Assembly: GCA_012295275.1 (NCBI GenBank) | Contig: CM022679.1 | Span: 28,755,164-28,819,163 of the forward strand | From: Chrysomallon squamiferum | Taxonomy: Eukaryota > Mollusca > Gastropoda > Neomphalida > Peltospiridae | Length of the DNA stretch: 64,000 nt | Direction: 5' to 3' | Shown here: in pieces, positions 12,110-25,333 of the stretch | Layout: the number at the start of each line of letters is the position of its first letter | How positions within the stretch are numbered: the stretch's first letter is position 1 | Program-made: the position numbers and the translations under genes | The notes under the pieces: generated by a model | The model's input: the letters and a program-made list of their open reading frames with translations, nothing else | Databases searched by the model: none | Told to the model about the DNA's origin: nothing

Positions 12110-14195
12110 CTTACTTACTTACTTATTTATGTATTTCGGCTTTGTGTCGCAAGAAAACTGTCTAAAAGAAAAAAAAATACCATTTGTTTTGAATTAGTAT
12201 AGATATTTAGCTCAAAGGTGATTTTTGTTTTATTTTTCCGAAAGCTAAGCCTTACAACCAGAACAAATTGATTCGAGCAAATGTTTGTCTTTAAAAAGAA
12301 ACCTGAAAAATTATTTTTTGTATGTATTGTATATTATATTATTTTTATTAATCATAATCTTGTTCTTAAATTTATTTGTATTTATTTTTATTTATTTCTT
12401 GCATAAGAAATGATAGTAACGATATTCATGAAAAAGACGGCGAAAAATACAAATGTTTACGTATATCCTTATACTTACACGATTATCTAGAAGGAAATAG
12501 ATAATTGTTCATGTCTAGTAACAACACTGATTGCTGTTGATAATTGTTTTTTCTGTAGATCTTTCAGACAACATCGCTCTCAAAAAACCGGCAATCATGA
12601 GCTCAGTGTACAATAACTACGAGAGGGCAAAGGCGAAGCAGGCAGTGGACGGCAACACTGGAACTGATTTCTACAACAATTACTGCTCACATACGGGCTC
12701 AAATGACACGAATCTTTGGTGGATGGTAGATTTGGAAAACACGTACAATGTGCACACGGTTACTTTGACTAACAGAAATAGTATGGGTGAGTGTCTGTGT
12801 CATCCGCTTCACACTGCTCGGTAAACTTAGAACTGCTAAACATTAAAAACCAGTCTGCGAGGTTAAGAAAACAATTACCTCACTCTTCTCCCCATAAACA
12901 TACATACATAGACATAGATATATGAATATATATATATATATATATGTATGTATATATGTATGTATGTAGGTATGTATGTATGTATACATACATACATACA
13001 TACATACATACTTACACATACACACATACATACATACATTCATATATATATACATGCACGCATGCATACTTATATACACACATACATACATACATATACA
13101 CTTATATATATATGCCATGCACATATACATTCTTAGATACATACTTACAGACATACTTAAATACATATATACATACACGCATTCATAATTGCACACATGT
13201 ACTTTCATACATAGACATCAGCCTACCTAAATACATACATACATACGAAGTTATATATAAATATAATTTGTGTTCTTTAAACGTTAAAACTTAAAGTGAG
13301 ACGTGAACAACAAAAGTCAAGATTTAAATTATTTTCTCGACAGCAACATCAGTTCATCCGTTTCTACACCACCCTGGGACGACATTAATGACTGGAGTAG
13401 ATTTATCTGCTTTGCTTTCGAAGAAAAAAGAAAAGAAAAGGAAGCAACTAGGTTTATTTTAGATTTATGAATTAAGTTTTGTACCCTCAATTTATATCAT
13501 TGCAGCTTTTCGACTTGTCCATTTTGTTATTGAAGTCTTTGTGAGGAATCCTAAAAACTGTGCCGAAGCCAAAGTCACTGTGTGTTATAATCATACTGGA
13601 GCGGCGCTAGGAGCTTCTGAGACGAGAAGCTTCGCTTGTGAGAGACCAACAACAGGTCGATTTGTCAGAATCAGAAAGTGGAAGCAAGATTATGTTCTCA
13701 CTTTGTGTGAAGTTCAGGTTTTCGGCCAGCGAAAAATTGGTAAACTTTATAATAAACGTAATGGTAAAAAATTATGTAAATAATGTTGTAGCTGTATCTT
13801 ATTAAATGCGTTATAGATATGGTATTTTATTAATGTAATTTAGATTGAATGGCGAGAATATAATATGTTTCTTTTCTTAGCCTCTGTAAAATATCGTACG
13901 TTGATAATAAACACTGAAATGTTTGTCGTTAAACTGATATTTCTCGTCTGTTTTAGGTTGTGAAAATCCAGTTCATTTCAATCGACTTAGACAAACACGA
14001 CTAAAATCAGATAACCCTCTGGTACTGACCACACCCCTGATGAACTGTGCTATTGAGTGTGTGAAAAATGGCGCCTGTCTGGCTTTCAACTTCAACACTG
14101 AAATTCAGCAGTGTGAACTCATCTTTCATCCTCAGTTTGGCGAGACAACTGAGAAGAATTCCGTGTGGGACTACTACGGATCAGATTTGTGTTAA
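11987..14195 (+). CDS. Lectin unit E: secreted F-type lectin with PAN/Apple domain
   Basis: Exons 11987-12041, 12559-12786, 13506-13739 and 13957-14195 join in phase 1 to 251 residues. The signal peptide is MRKYFFVFIAIIYVCSSG. The F-type lectin domain runs from DLSDNIALKKPAIMSS through WWMVDLE and VTLTNRNS (exon 2) to FRLVHFVIEVF, CYNHTGAALG and LTLCEVQVFG (exon 3). The PAN/Apple domain (exon 4) has six cysteines and ends YYGSDLC. A histidine in CSHTG, the R of TNRN and the R of FRL resemble the fucose-binding H..R..R signature of F-type lectins. The H-to-last-R distance equals the canonical 34, but the first R is displaced by one and D is replaced by S. Sequons NDT and NHT suggest N-glycosylation. 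Exon 2 reads the same as in E'1. Confidence 0.88.
12900..13240. repeat. Inverted GTAT/ATAC tetranucleotide run in intron 2 of unit E
   Basis: A (GTAT)n stretch turns into (ATAC)n around 12984, forming a potential cruciform, then continues as imperfect acatacat. E'1 (about 30760-30990) and E'2 (about 34185-34420) have shorter versions without the GTAT arm, so the array differs in length between copies. Confidence 0.85.
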
Positions 14196-15470
14196 AACAG
14201 ACGATCACCAAAAATTATTTGTGACGTACAAACTGTAACGTGTAAACAAAAACACATAGATACTGTTAACTAATATCACTAGAAACTATATAATATGTGT
14301 CATTGTTTACGTACAAAGTTTTCGGTTTCATGTTCGATCGAAGGCACCACTGTGATCTATATATATACATATATACTGTATAACCGAGTCAGATCTTGTC
14401 GAGTGAACAGTCAAGGGAATGTAAATAATTAAGTATACAGTTACATTAACAAATGTCTAGAGACGTTTACAAAACAGATCTATTCCGTTGAGGCAGAAAT
14501 ATATATGCTGTTTTGCTTCACTTCATCTCTGTCGACATGATTGTGAATGACTACTAAAGAATAAGTATGAGATAAAATAAACAGCTTGAATAATTGCAAA
14601 GAAAAAATCAGTAAAAGATATATATCAGTAAAAGATCCGAAAAAGGAGAACATTCTACCATTTGTGTGTGATTATTATTTAAAAACGAGTCGGATTGTGT
14701 CGACTGAAGTATCTAAAGACATTTACACTACAAACGTATTTTTGTTTTGCTTCACTTCACCTCTGTCGATATAATTGTGAATGAATACTCGATAATAAGT
14801 ATGAGAAATAAAAATTAAAAAAATGTTATGACTTTTTATTGATACCGGGTTTTAAATAAGAAAGAAACCAATTTGAATAATTGCAAAGAAACAATCAATG
14901 TATCAGTAAGAGAACATGTCAATAAATGTAAATAAACACACACATATACACACACAAAACACATAAACATGATACAAATATGCATGTATCTCTCAATATA
15001 TGTATGTATACATTTTATTTTGTTTTTGTATTTATTTTTTATATTTTATTTATTTTTTTATTATTATTTTTATTTTTTGACATTTCCTCATTCTGGTTAA
15101 CTTCTTTTAGTGAAAAAAGATACACTGCTCGATCACCTGTCACTTGAGATATACGTGCATAAGAAAAGTACCAAAACAGGAAGCTGTCTTCATTTGACAA
15201 CATAAATTACAAAACAGTGGACTTTTCGACAAAATTGTGCTCAGAAATAACATCAGAATCATCAAGCCTACCATTTCATTTACATTTACGTTGTCTAAAT
15301 GCTAAATGATACTATTTATTTTTAGTCTACACGATTTCCAAGGGTTATCATACTCTTTTCCCGACACAAGTATGTCCAGAAATTAGTTCCAGTTTTTGAA
15401 TCAACTGTACATTTGTTGAATGTTGAATTAAGATAATCACAATTATTTGTAAGATTTCAGCATGTAAAGA
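14196..15470. other. 3' flank of unit E and spacer
   Basis: No gene seen. The first roughly 370 bp match the 3' flank of D, D' and E'1, with AATAAA near 14576 as possible polyadenylation signal. The rest is AT-rich with CA and TTTA runs. It matches parts of 36420-37140 behind E'2, so both blocks end in the same order: gene, flank, minisatellite. Confidence 0.6.
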
Positions 15471-15499
15471 TATTGTCCTTTATAAACAAAACAGTGTAC

Positions 15500-16540
15500 A
15501 TTATACAAGTAAAATGTAATTTGTGTAGTCACTTTGTGAACAACATGCGATACTATTTACAACTGAAATGTAATTTGTACAGACCCTGCATAAACATCTC
15601 TGTGAACGTTTTACAATTAAAATGTAATTTGTACAGTGATTGTCTAAACAATACGATGTGTGTTATACGAGTAAAATGTAATTTGTACAGTGACTGTCTA
15701 AACAATACGATGTGTGTTCTACGAGTAAAATGTAATTTGTACAGTCACTGTCTAAACAATACGATGTGTGTTATACGAGTAACATGTAATTTGTACAGTC
15801 ACTGTCTAAACAATACGATGTGTGTTATACGAGTAAAATGTAATTTGTACAGTGACTGTCTAAACAATACGATGTGTGTTATACGAGTAAAATGTAATTT
15901 GTACAGTCACTGTCTAAACAATTATACGATGTGTGTTTTGTACGAGTAACATGTAATTTGTGTTATACGAGTAAGTGACTGTCTAAAACAATACGATGTG
16001 TGTTATACGAGTAAAATGTAATTTGTACAGTGACTGTCTAAACAATACGATGTGTGTTATACGAGTAAAATGTAATTTGTACAGTCACTGTCTAAACAAT
16101 ACGATGTGTGTTATAAACAATACGAGTAACATGTAATTTGTACAGTGACTGTCTAAACAATACGATGTGTGTTATACATGTAATTTGTAAAATGTAATTT
16201 GTTATACAGTGACTGTCTAAAAACAATACGATGTGTAATTTTATACGAAACAAAATGTAATTTGTACAGTCACTGTCTAAACAATACGATGTGTGTTATA
16301 CGAGTAAAATGTAATTTGTACAGTGACTGTCTAAACAATACGATGTGTGTTATACGAGTAAAATGTAATTTGTACAGTGACTGTCTAAACAATACGATGT
16401 GTGTTATACTGTCTAAACAATATGTGTGTTATACGAAAATGTAAAATGTAATTTGCTTCTAAACAATACGCAGAGAAACATGTAATTTGGGACTGTCTAA
16501 ACAATACAACGCGGTGTACATTTTCTACAAATACGAAATA
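15500..16540. repeat. 54-bp minisatellite array
   Basis: About 18 copies of a 54-bp unit containing gtaaaatgtaatttgt, acagt-C/G-actgt, ctaaacaatacgatgtgtgt and tatacgagt. The first copies are diverged, the middle ones almost uniform, and those after about 16110 are rearranged and partial. The unit length is a multiple of three, so it reads as long open frames without being a gene. A related 57-58-bp family lies at 37150-37970 and, inverted, at 38113-38480. Confidence 0.9.
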
Positions 16541-17585
16541 CTAAAATTCGATTTTAATTTAATTTTTTATAATTTCATTTTATTGTTGTTGTTGTTTTTA
16601 ATTTAATTAAAACAATACGATGTGTTTTTTTTTTTTTTTGCTTGCATATTTTATTTATTTTAGTTTATTTTATTTTATTTTGTTTTTTTTTTTTTTTTGT
16701 TGCTTACCGAATGTTTACATTATTATACATTTGTTACCAACTTACATTTATTTTACAATATTTTTGTTATCAGCATAGTCTAAGGTTCAATACATTGATT
16801 ACGAACATACCTTATATTTGAGAACATTTATTATCAACACAACACATCACAATTATAAAAACAGTTATAATTTCCGTACATTTATTATAAACCTGTATAC
16901 ATTTTTTATTAACACAGTTTATAGTTTAATAGTTTTAACATCAAAACAGTTTATAATTTAATACTTTTATTCTCAACATAGATTATAATTTCATACTTTT
17001 ATTATCAACAGTTAATAATTTTATTATCAACAGTTTCTATTTCAGTACATTTATTACCAACACATTTTCTATTTCATTACATTTATTATCAACATATTAT
17101 ATTTTTCAGTATATTTATTACCAGTACTGTTTATATTTCAGTATATTTGTTACATACAGTTTACATTTCAATTATTTTATTATGAACATAATTTACACTT
17201 CAGTATTTTATTTTTGGCTTAGTTTATAATTTAAAACATTTAGAATGATAACAGTATCAAATTTACTACTTTCTCGAAGAATTTACGTGTGTCATTCTGT
17301 ATTCCTCACAGGCTATTTGTTTCTATATTAATATAATAAAGATATGTTTATTTAGCTTTTATTTTATTTCATCCATTCGTTATTGACGTCGTTGTCGTCT
17401 TCACCTTCAAGAAACAACAGCCTTCCAATACTATTATCATTATTGTTATTATTATTATCATTATCATCATCATCGTCATAATCATCAAACTATTATAAGT
17501 ATCACCTTTTCTATGCCAATTCTAGTATTTATTATATTTATTTATACTCTTCTTTTTCCTTTCTTTCTTTCTTCTTCTTCTTCTT

Positions 17586-17654
<69 letters not shown>

Positions 17655-17760
17655 GTGTTATTTTTCTTGTTCTTGGCAGTAGTACTGCTTATTAATATAA
17701 AGTGATAATTCTTGCATGATTTCTAACGTCAAAAATTATTAATCATAAAATTATCTGTTT
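16541..17760. other. AT-rich spacer with relic of the B-C interval
   Basis: No coding exon. Bases about 16740-17470 match 5480-6760 in outline: the same degenerate minisatellite, then attgacgtcgttgtcgtc, then ATC/ATT runs. It is a third, more diverged copy of that interval. A (TTC)n(TTA)n run is at 17568-17654. Sequence from about 17780 matches the left edge of the window and begins the second block. Confidence 0.55.
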
Positions 17761-18229
17761 TTACTTTCAACACATTTTTTGGAGAGAAACAAATGAAGAT
17801 ATTCAGATATTTGTACAAAGATTTATTCAGCCACTTATCTGCCATTTTGTTCTCCTTTCAGAATATGTATACATGTCATATATTTTGAATTTTTGTCTTT
17901 GCTTCAGATTTTCAAGATTTTAGATAATAATTTTTCTTTCTGTAGTTTAGTTTTTTTTTATCTTAACGTCAACATGAATTCATTGCAGAGTTTTAGTTTT
18001 ACTTCTGCAAAGAACACTTGAAACTTAGCAGTTATTTTCGGAGAGAATGCATCGTATTCTTTCAAATCAGTGACAAGGGATTCGTTTTTACTAATCAATG
18101 AGAAGATGTTTTCAAACAAGTCTTTCAAGTGTAGAAAACCGTTACGACTAGAAATACAATATGTTATAGGTTGTTCAGTTTGGAGTATACAGAGATCTGA
18201 ACAAGACGTAATTATAGTATTCTATCACA

Positions 18230-19102
18230 ATGTACAAATACTTCTTCTTTTTCTTAGCGATCCTTTTCATCACTAGCTCTGAAGGTAAGAATGTGTTTGT
18301 TGTTGTGGGGGGGGTCTGAATTTAATTATATCGACATAGTAACGTTCTTGTTATTTTATTTTATTTTATTTTTTTTTCATTTTTTTTTCTTCCCGCTGTT
18401 TTGCTTCTGTTATCTTTTGTATTTTGTATGCCCGCATAAATTACGTTTATTTGATTGTCTTTGTGTACATTCACTATATCGAGGTGTGTATAAAATGCTG
18501 TAAAACATTCTTAATATCTCATTTATTATAATGATAATGAATGAAGAACGAACACCTCTTTTTTCCCAGACAGTCTTTCTACAAATATCGCTGTCAACAA
18601 ACCAGTATTGGCGAAAACTACCCTCCATTGGAAACAGGCTCTTCCACAACATGCTGTGGATGGCAACCTTGGCACACATTTTGAAACTGACGGTTGTTTT
18701 ATTTCCGACTCCGGTGACAAAACACCTTGGTTGATCATAGACTTAGAAGCGTCTTACATCATCCACACGGTTGCTTTGACCTATTTGGATAAATATGGTA
18801 AGTTCTTCGATCTAATAGTGAGAAATAATAATCAGACAATATAATATTCACTGATACTTTTCATTGTTATCATTTGTGATTATATTTTCAATATCATTGT
18901 TTTTGTTGTTGGTTGCATTTATTATTAGTTTCGTTGTTGCTGGTGTTGTTGGTGTTGTTGCTCTTGTTGTTTTAGTTATAAATGATGGTTATTCAGATAC
19001 TTCTTTACCATACTTATCTAATGTTTACTTTAAACTGTTAGCTGTCCTTGGAAGGTAATTAGTTCTTTTTGATCTCAAATAATTTATTTATTTACATGTT
19101 TG

Positions 19103-19134
<32 letters not shown>

Positions 19135-19994
19135 GTTACTTACTTACTTACTTAGTTACTTACTTAATTACATATTCATATAAAGTTCTATATTAAAATT
19201 ATTTTAATGTTAATTTTATATTTTCTATCTGTCTATCTATCTATTCATAATTTGTGTATTGATTTTGTTTTTACAACAGAGCGTCTTCATTATTTTGTCA
19301 TTGAAATATCTGAGAAGAACCCATATAAATGTTTTCAGAAAACGTACTGTGTGTTACAAGAACACTGGACCGGCGCTAGGATTGTCAGAAACCAGGAACT
19401 TCACTTGTGAGAAACCAACTCGAGGTCGATTTCTGTTAATTAGAAATTGGAAAGAAGCTCTATATCTGACCTTGTGCGAGGTTCAGGTTTTCGGCGAACG
19501 AGACAATGGTGAGAAATTATTTGCATCACATAAACTTTATTTTTGATAACTTTTTTAATATATTTTATCATGACAGTTTCTTATTTTAATTTTTTTTTTT
19601 TCCTGCCACAATATGTTTGTATACTGTCTCTCTTTCTTTCTCGATCTATCCTTCTATGTATATATATTTGTCAACCTATCTAAGTAGATATCTCTGACTT
19701 TCTCCTTTTTATGATATGACAACATCAAAATTCATTTATTTCTTAATTATTTCAGTTTGTGAAAATCCAAGTCGGTTTCCCAGGGTCAAACAAACACGAC
19801 TGATTTCTAACCATTCTGAGATATCGAACATGCCCATCACGAAATGTCCTTTGATGTGTATCAAGAATGTGAAATGTCTGGCTTTCAACTTCAACACTGA
19901 AACTGAACAATGTGAACTCATCTTTCATCCACGGTTTGCCTTGAACATTCAGAAAGATTCCCAGTGGGACTACTACGGAATTGACTTGTGCTAA
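18230..19994 (+). pseudogene. Lectin unit B': F-type lectin/PAN gene with frameshift
   Basis: Exons 18230-18284, 18570-18797, 19280-19508 and 19756-19994 match unit B one for one, with the same signal peptide and intact splice sites. In exon 3 the stretch after NPKYC-equivalent YKCF has one extra base compared with B (within 19332-19345). The frame changes from HYFVIEISEKNPYKC to TVCYKNTGPALG only by a shift. Exon 3 is 229 nt, one more than a phase-preserving length. No alternative acceptor nearby restores the frame. The PAN exon is intact. It is either a young pseudogene or an assembly/base-call error in an otherwise complete gene. Upstream flank 18030-18229 matches that of B. Confidence 0.75.
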
Positions 19995-20704
19995 ATGGGA
20001 CAATGAGAAAGAAATACAAATATTTTCGTGAATACATATAAGTAGCGTACATAATAACAAATGAATATTTTCTATTTAATGATAAATTATCATCAAATGA
20101 CGGAGATAAGTTTAGAGATAAAGATGGAACGATGTTACATTTATAGTAAAGAAAGGTAACACGGCCAACACTGAAAGGGTCCACAAACTGAAATTCTGAA
20201 TTTTCTCTATGACAACACAGCTAATATTAACGACACACAACAGATCGCTTGAAAATCTTTAAGTGACTTCCTGCGAGAGTGAACAATTCGATTTATCACA
20301 GTTACATTTTATTTACAAACATTATAAATACAGATATAAAAAAAAAACAAGCATGCAGTCACACATACATACATGGATACATGGATACATGGATTTATGG
20401 ATACAGGGATACAAAAATGCATACATACATACAGATATATAAATATTTATTTATAGACCAGTCTCAGTGCAGACATTATAACTATTGATATAATATTTAA
20501 GTATAAGTTTGTTACATTTTACAGGTTTCTTTTTTGTTTTTTACTTTACTCTCATTTAGCCATTTCCTTTTACTGCTGTTTCTCTGGTTTTACACTTATT
20601 TGTTTCTATTATCTAAACTGTCAGTTTAGTATTATTGTTATTATTATTATAATTTTGATCATTATCATAATTATTATTATTTTTAAAAAAAGTATTATTT
20701 ATTG

Positions 20705-20764
<60 letters not shown>

Positions 20765-21285
20765 GCATATCTAATGTTTATATAATTTGTTACCAACTTA
20801 CTTTTTACTTTACAACAACTTTATTATCTCTACAGTCTAATGTTCAATACATTTTTTACCAACATAGTTTATATTTGAGAAATTTTATTATCAATACAGT
20901 ACATCACAGTTATCAAAATAGTTTAAATTTCCGTACATTTGTTATAAACCTCTATATAGCACACTTTATACTTTAACAGTTTTAAAATCAAAACAGTTTA
21001 TAATTTAATACTTTTATTTTCAACATAGATTATAGTTTGATAATTTTATTATCAACATAGTTTATTATTTAATACTTTTATTATCAACATAGTTTACAGT
21101 TTAATACTTTTATTATCATATATACATATATACTCCCAAATCACTTGCAGACATTATCATTATTGATGTTATATTTAAATAAATATCTGCTACATGCTAC
21201 AGTTTTTTTCTTTACTCTAATTTTTTCATTTATTCTAGAATATTAATATCATAGTTGTGTATCTCTTTGTTTCTATTAAAGTGTT

Positions 21286-21318
<33 letters not shown>

Positions 21319-22455
21319 CATTACAATTATTTTGATAACTGTTGCTGTTGTCTAGTTATTCTTGCTTTTGTTACTGTTGAGGTCTTCACATTATCGTTGT
21401 TATTTCATTATTATTATTATTACTGGTGATTTTATTTATCAACAAATAATATTTCGGAATTTTTGTTTCATAGTTTATAGTGGGTTTGTTTGTTTTGGGG
21501 CTTTGTGTTGTTTGTTGGGGTTTTTGTGTGTTTTTTTTTTTTTTTGTTTGTTGTTCTTGTTGTTATGTTGTTGTTGTTCGTCTTCTTTTTTGTGGGGAGT
21601 TTTCTAGATTTCTTTTGTGTGTGTGTATATATATATAAATATATTGCATATGAATAATTTTCATTCCTCGCCTTTCATGTCAACGTACTTTATATTTCAA
21701 TATTTTGATAATTAATATTTCAGTATGTTTATCATCCACGTAATTTATAAATTGAAAATATCAGCATAGCTTTTATTTTAGTACATTTATTACTACCGTT
21801 GTTTATAGATTTATACTTAGTCTGTATTTTAATATAGTTACTCTCATGATAGTCTACACTTCATTACGTTTGTATTTCAGTACACTTCTTACCAACACAT
21901 TTTCATGAATAGTATTTGTTAACGCGTATTATTCTGCATTCCTTACACTGTGTTCGTTTCTGTGTTAATAAAATAAAGATTTTATCTATTTAGTTTTTAT
22001 TTTATTTCTTCTATTCATTATTGACGTCGTTGTTGTCTTGATCGTCATCAAACCTCAGCCCGCTAATGTTATTATGATTATCATCATCATCATAATCATC
22101 ATCGTCGTCATCATCATCATAAAACTATAATTTCAGAATTGTTTAGTGTGACGTGCTACTTTACTTTCTACACTGAAATTACAGAAATAACAATAGACTC
22201 TGTAGTTAAAAATTGACTCCTTAAAGTTCTCTGAAGTTTCATGTTCGTGCAACCATTTCTTCTGAGCCTCAGATTCTAACTCTTCTTCTAATCTTTTGTT
22301 AATAAATTAAAACTTAGAATTATTATCATAATTGTTAACTGACGAAAATACTTGTATTGATTGATTTCAAGTGTAGAAAACCGTTAAGACTACAGATTGT
22401 TCAGTTTGGAGTATGCAGAGATCTGAACAAGACGTAATTACAGTATTCTACTGCA
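19995..22455. other. Gene-free interval between B' and C'
   Basis: Block-2 copy of 4558-7000. It holds acatacat repeats near 20350-20430, (TTA)n at 20706-20764, degenerate AT-rich minisatellite (20780-21120 and 21660-21920) and ATC/GTC runs near 22020-22125. No exon seen. Confidence 0.6.
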
Positions 22456-22884
22456 ATGTACAAATACGTCTTCATCTTTTTCTTAATGATCCTTTTAAAG
22501 AAAATTATGATATCGATATCCTGATGTTTCTGTAATATTTTTTGCATTTTGAATGCTTTGTTTTAGCAGGCTGTTATTTCACGAGTTGGTACCAGAATAA
22601 ACTATGATATGTTCCATTGCAAATGAAGAATTTCTTAATAAAATAGAGACCTGCTTCAGGCTGTAGGTAGTAGACGTCAGCATTTGTCTCTTTATTAATA
22701 ATTAGAAATAACCTTTGGAGATGCATTTCATTTTCTATGACAGTCAGTGGAAAATAGTTAAACTTTTAAGTCCCTTCTAAACCGAAAAGCTTTTTCCTTA
22801 TTTTTTTATATATTTTTTTTAATTTTATATACATATATATATATATATATATATTATTTTATTTTGTTATTGTTTGTTTGCTTG

Positions 22885-22931
<47 letters not shown>

Positions 22932-22967
22932 TAGCATTAATATAGTAATAATTATTGCTACACGTTT

Positions 22968-22980
<13 letters not shown>

Positions 22981-23024
<44 letters not shown>

Positions 23025-23036
23025 ACACACACACGC
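22981..23036. repeat. (GT)n/(AC)n microsatellite
   Basis: About 20 GT units meet a short AC run, giving a self-complementary junction at about 23022. This run is absent from the matching place in unit C near 7690. Confidence 0.9.
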
Positions 23037-24110
23037 ACAGATATATATTTTTTTGTACTAGTTTTTGTTTATTATTTTCATCAGAGTATATTTTGATAAT
23101 TATATATATATAGGTATAAAATAATAAACAGCTCAGGAATATTTTTATAAATCGATAGTTTTGTACCAGTACAAGCTGTCCTTCGAGATAGGTGTAGATG
23201 TGTGTTACTAATGAATGAGGGCACGGTTCTCTTAACTCTTTCGTGTGTAGAAAGCCGTTATGACCAAGAGTGAAACGGCTACAAGATGTCCAGTCACAAT
23301 AACAATACAAACAGTCCTCAGAGATCAGCATTTCGTTTATTAATGAATGAGAAACTATATCCAGTGAACTCTCGCAAATTTAGTGTACCGTTACGACTAT
23401 AAACAAGACAGTGCTAGAGATTGCTTAGTTTGCAGCAGATATTTAACAAGACGTAAATATGCGACACTTCTGAGAGAGAATATACAACATTTTAAACATG
23501 GGATATGGATTTTAAAGCTCATTTTCTTTGTTTTTCGGATGATTGCTTTAATGACATCACTCTTAATAAACCTGCAATCATGATTTCTGCCTTGGTTCAT
23601 GCAAAAGCAGCAAACCAATATGCAGTTGATGGCAACAGTGATTTGAATACAGACGGATGTGCAATAATGGCTAGTTCTGACGACTGGTAGACTTAGAAAA
23701 TACGTATACTCTCCACATTTTAACCACCAGAAATATAGAAGGTGAAATTCGTTATCAGTGAAATAACAACATACTTACAAAAAGTGATATAATAAGATGT
23801 CAGTATATAAAATAAATACAAAGTATTAATACAGAAATTAATATGTAAGAAATTAGAAACAAAAAAGCAAGATATTCTTCTCAATCAGTTTCTGAATTAT
23901 TTTCCATTTCAGTTGTTTTTCTCGTTGTTCAACCGATATAACTAGAGTGATATTTTCTGTATTGCTGTCTGTATGAAAGATTTAAAGTTGTTTTATAAGT
24001 AATAAATGTTTCTGTTCAGAGCTATGAATTATATACGGATTAGTAAAAACAAAAAAGGTTTTAAAAGATATCAGTAAATACCCAGTAAATATTCTTGCGT
24101 TCTTCTTTGT

Positions 24111-24129
24111 CTTCTTCTTCTTCTTCTTC

Positions 24130-24206
<77 letters not shown>

Positions 24207-24214
24207 GTTATTGT

Positions 24215-24249
<35 letters not shown>
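24111..24249. repeat. (TTC)n(TTA)n(TTG)n compound microsatellite in pseudogene C'
   Basis: Three trinucleotide runs follow each other where the 5' half of the C-terminal lectin exon should be. Compared with unit C (8744-8862), the TTG part has expanded. Confidence 0.9.
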
Positions 24250-24250
<1 letters not shown>

Positions 24251-24506
24251 CTTGAAAATAATTGTTATTATTATTATTATTAATTTTAAACCATACGACT
24301 GTAATCAATGGTATGTGATCGTTCTTCCTCATCGCGAGTACAGGGTTATTTGTGGAACAGCAAATTTGTCTGACAATCTGTGAAGTTCAGATTTTTGAAA
24401 AAATCGAAACTGTTAAAAGTAAGTACAGAAGAAATATGTATCTACGGGTCTATGTATATGTCTATATAAGTGTGTGTGTAAATATATGAGTATATGTACG
24501 TTAGTG

Positions 24507-24548
<42 letters not shown>

Positions 24549-25075
24549 CGTCGTGTGTGTGTATGTATATGTGCCTTTCTGGTTGAATGTGTGTTTGTAT
24601 GTTATGTATATATGTGCATAAGTGTGTATGTGTGTGAATGTGTGTGTTTGTATGTGTGCGTGGGTGTGTATATGTTAATGTGTGTGTCTGTATCTATGTG
24701 TATAGATATGTATGTGTATCTCTTGAGTTTATTGAGTTTTCTGATAAATATTTTATACAAATTCTTCATGTTATATATATTTGTGTTTTCAAGAGGAATA
24801 TAATTCTTTTCTTTTTCTTCTTTATATTCGTGTTGTCGTGTGGAATGTAAGTCACTTTGACATGTTCTGTATATTTCTGAAATTATTTCAGGTTGTGGAA
24901 ACCCAACACCTTTTCTCCGGGTGAAACAAACACGGGTGGTTTCCAATAGTTCTGTCAGGTCGACCACGCCCATCGTGAAATGTCCTTTGATGTGTATGAG
25001 TAATGTGAAATGTCTGGCTTTCAATTTCAACACTCAAACTGAACAATGTGAACTCATCTTTCATCCAGAGTTTGC

Positions 25076-25333
25076 CTTGAACATCCAGAACGATTCCCAC
25101 TGGGACTATTACGGATCTGACTTGTGCTGAAACAATGAGTCAATAAAAGACAACAACAGAACTTGAACATCCAGAACGATTCCCACTGGGACTATTACGG
25201 ATCTGACTTGTGCTGAAACAACGAGTCAGTAAAAGACAACAACAGAACTTGAACATCCAGAACGATTCCCAGTGGGACTATTACGGATCTGACTTGTGCT
25301 GAAACAATGAGTCAATAAAAGACAACAACAGAA
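25076..25333 (+). repeat. 86-bp tandem triplication of the PAN exon 3' end
   Basis: Three copies start at 25076, 25162 and 25248, each 86 bp. Each copy covers the last codons of the PAN domain (LNIQNDS-WDYYGSDLC), the stop codon and about 30 bp of 3' flank. Copies differ by very few bases. Unit C has only one copy. Confidence 0.9.

Larger units (their letters stand above)
22456..25130 (+). pseudogene. Lectin unit C': F-type lectin/PAN pseudogene with intact PAN exon
   Basis: The signal exon relic at 22456 reads MYKYVFIFFLMILL but has lost its donor. The N-terminal lectin relic (23539-23741) has the same 7-nt deletion (tgg at 23685-23687) and the same missing acceptor AG as unit C. The C-terminal lectin exon keeps only about 24330-24418 (LTICEVQIFEKIETVK) with a good gtaagt donor. 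Its 5' part is replaced by (TTC)(TTA)(TTG) repeat at 24111-24249. The PAN exon, 24892-25130, is fully open (CGNPTPFLRVKQTR...YYGSDLC), unlike that of C. The full lectin domain cannot be made. The PAN exon is followed by two extra partial copies of its own 3' end. Confidence 0.8.

Noticed and set aside
15473-15949. A 158-residue repeated cysteine-containing open frame (KCNLYSDCLNN type)
   Set aside because: It lies wholly in the 54-bp minisatellite. The unit is a multiple of three, so one frame stays open by chance, with no signal, splice or flank support.
18410-18738. Minus-strand frames overlapping B' exon 2, and the same over unit B
   Set aside because: They are antisense shadows of the lectin exon, conserved only because the exon is.
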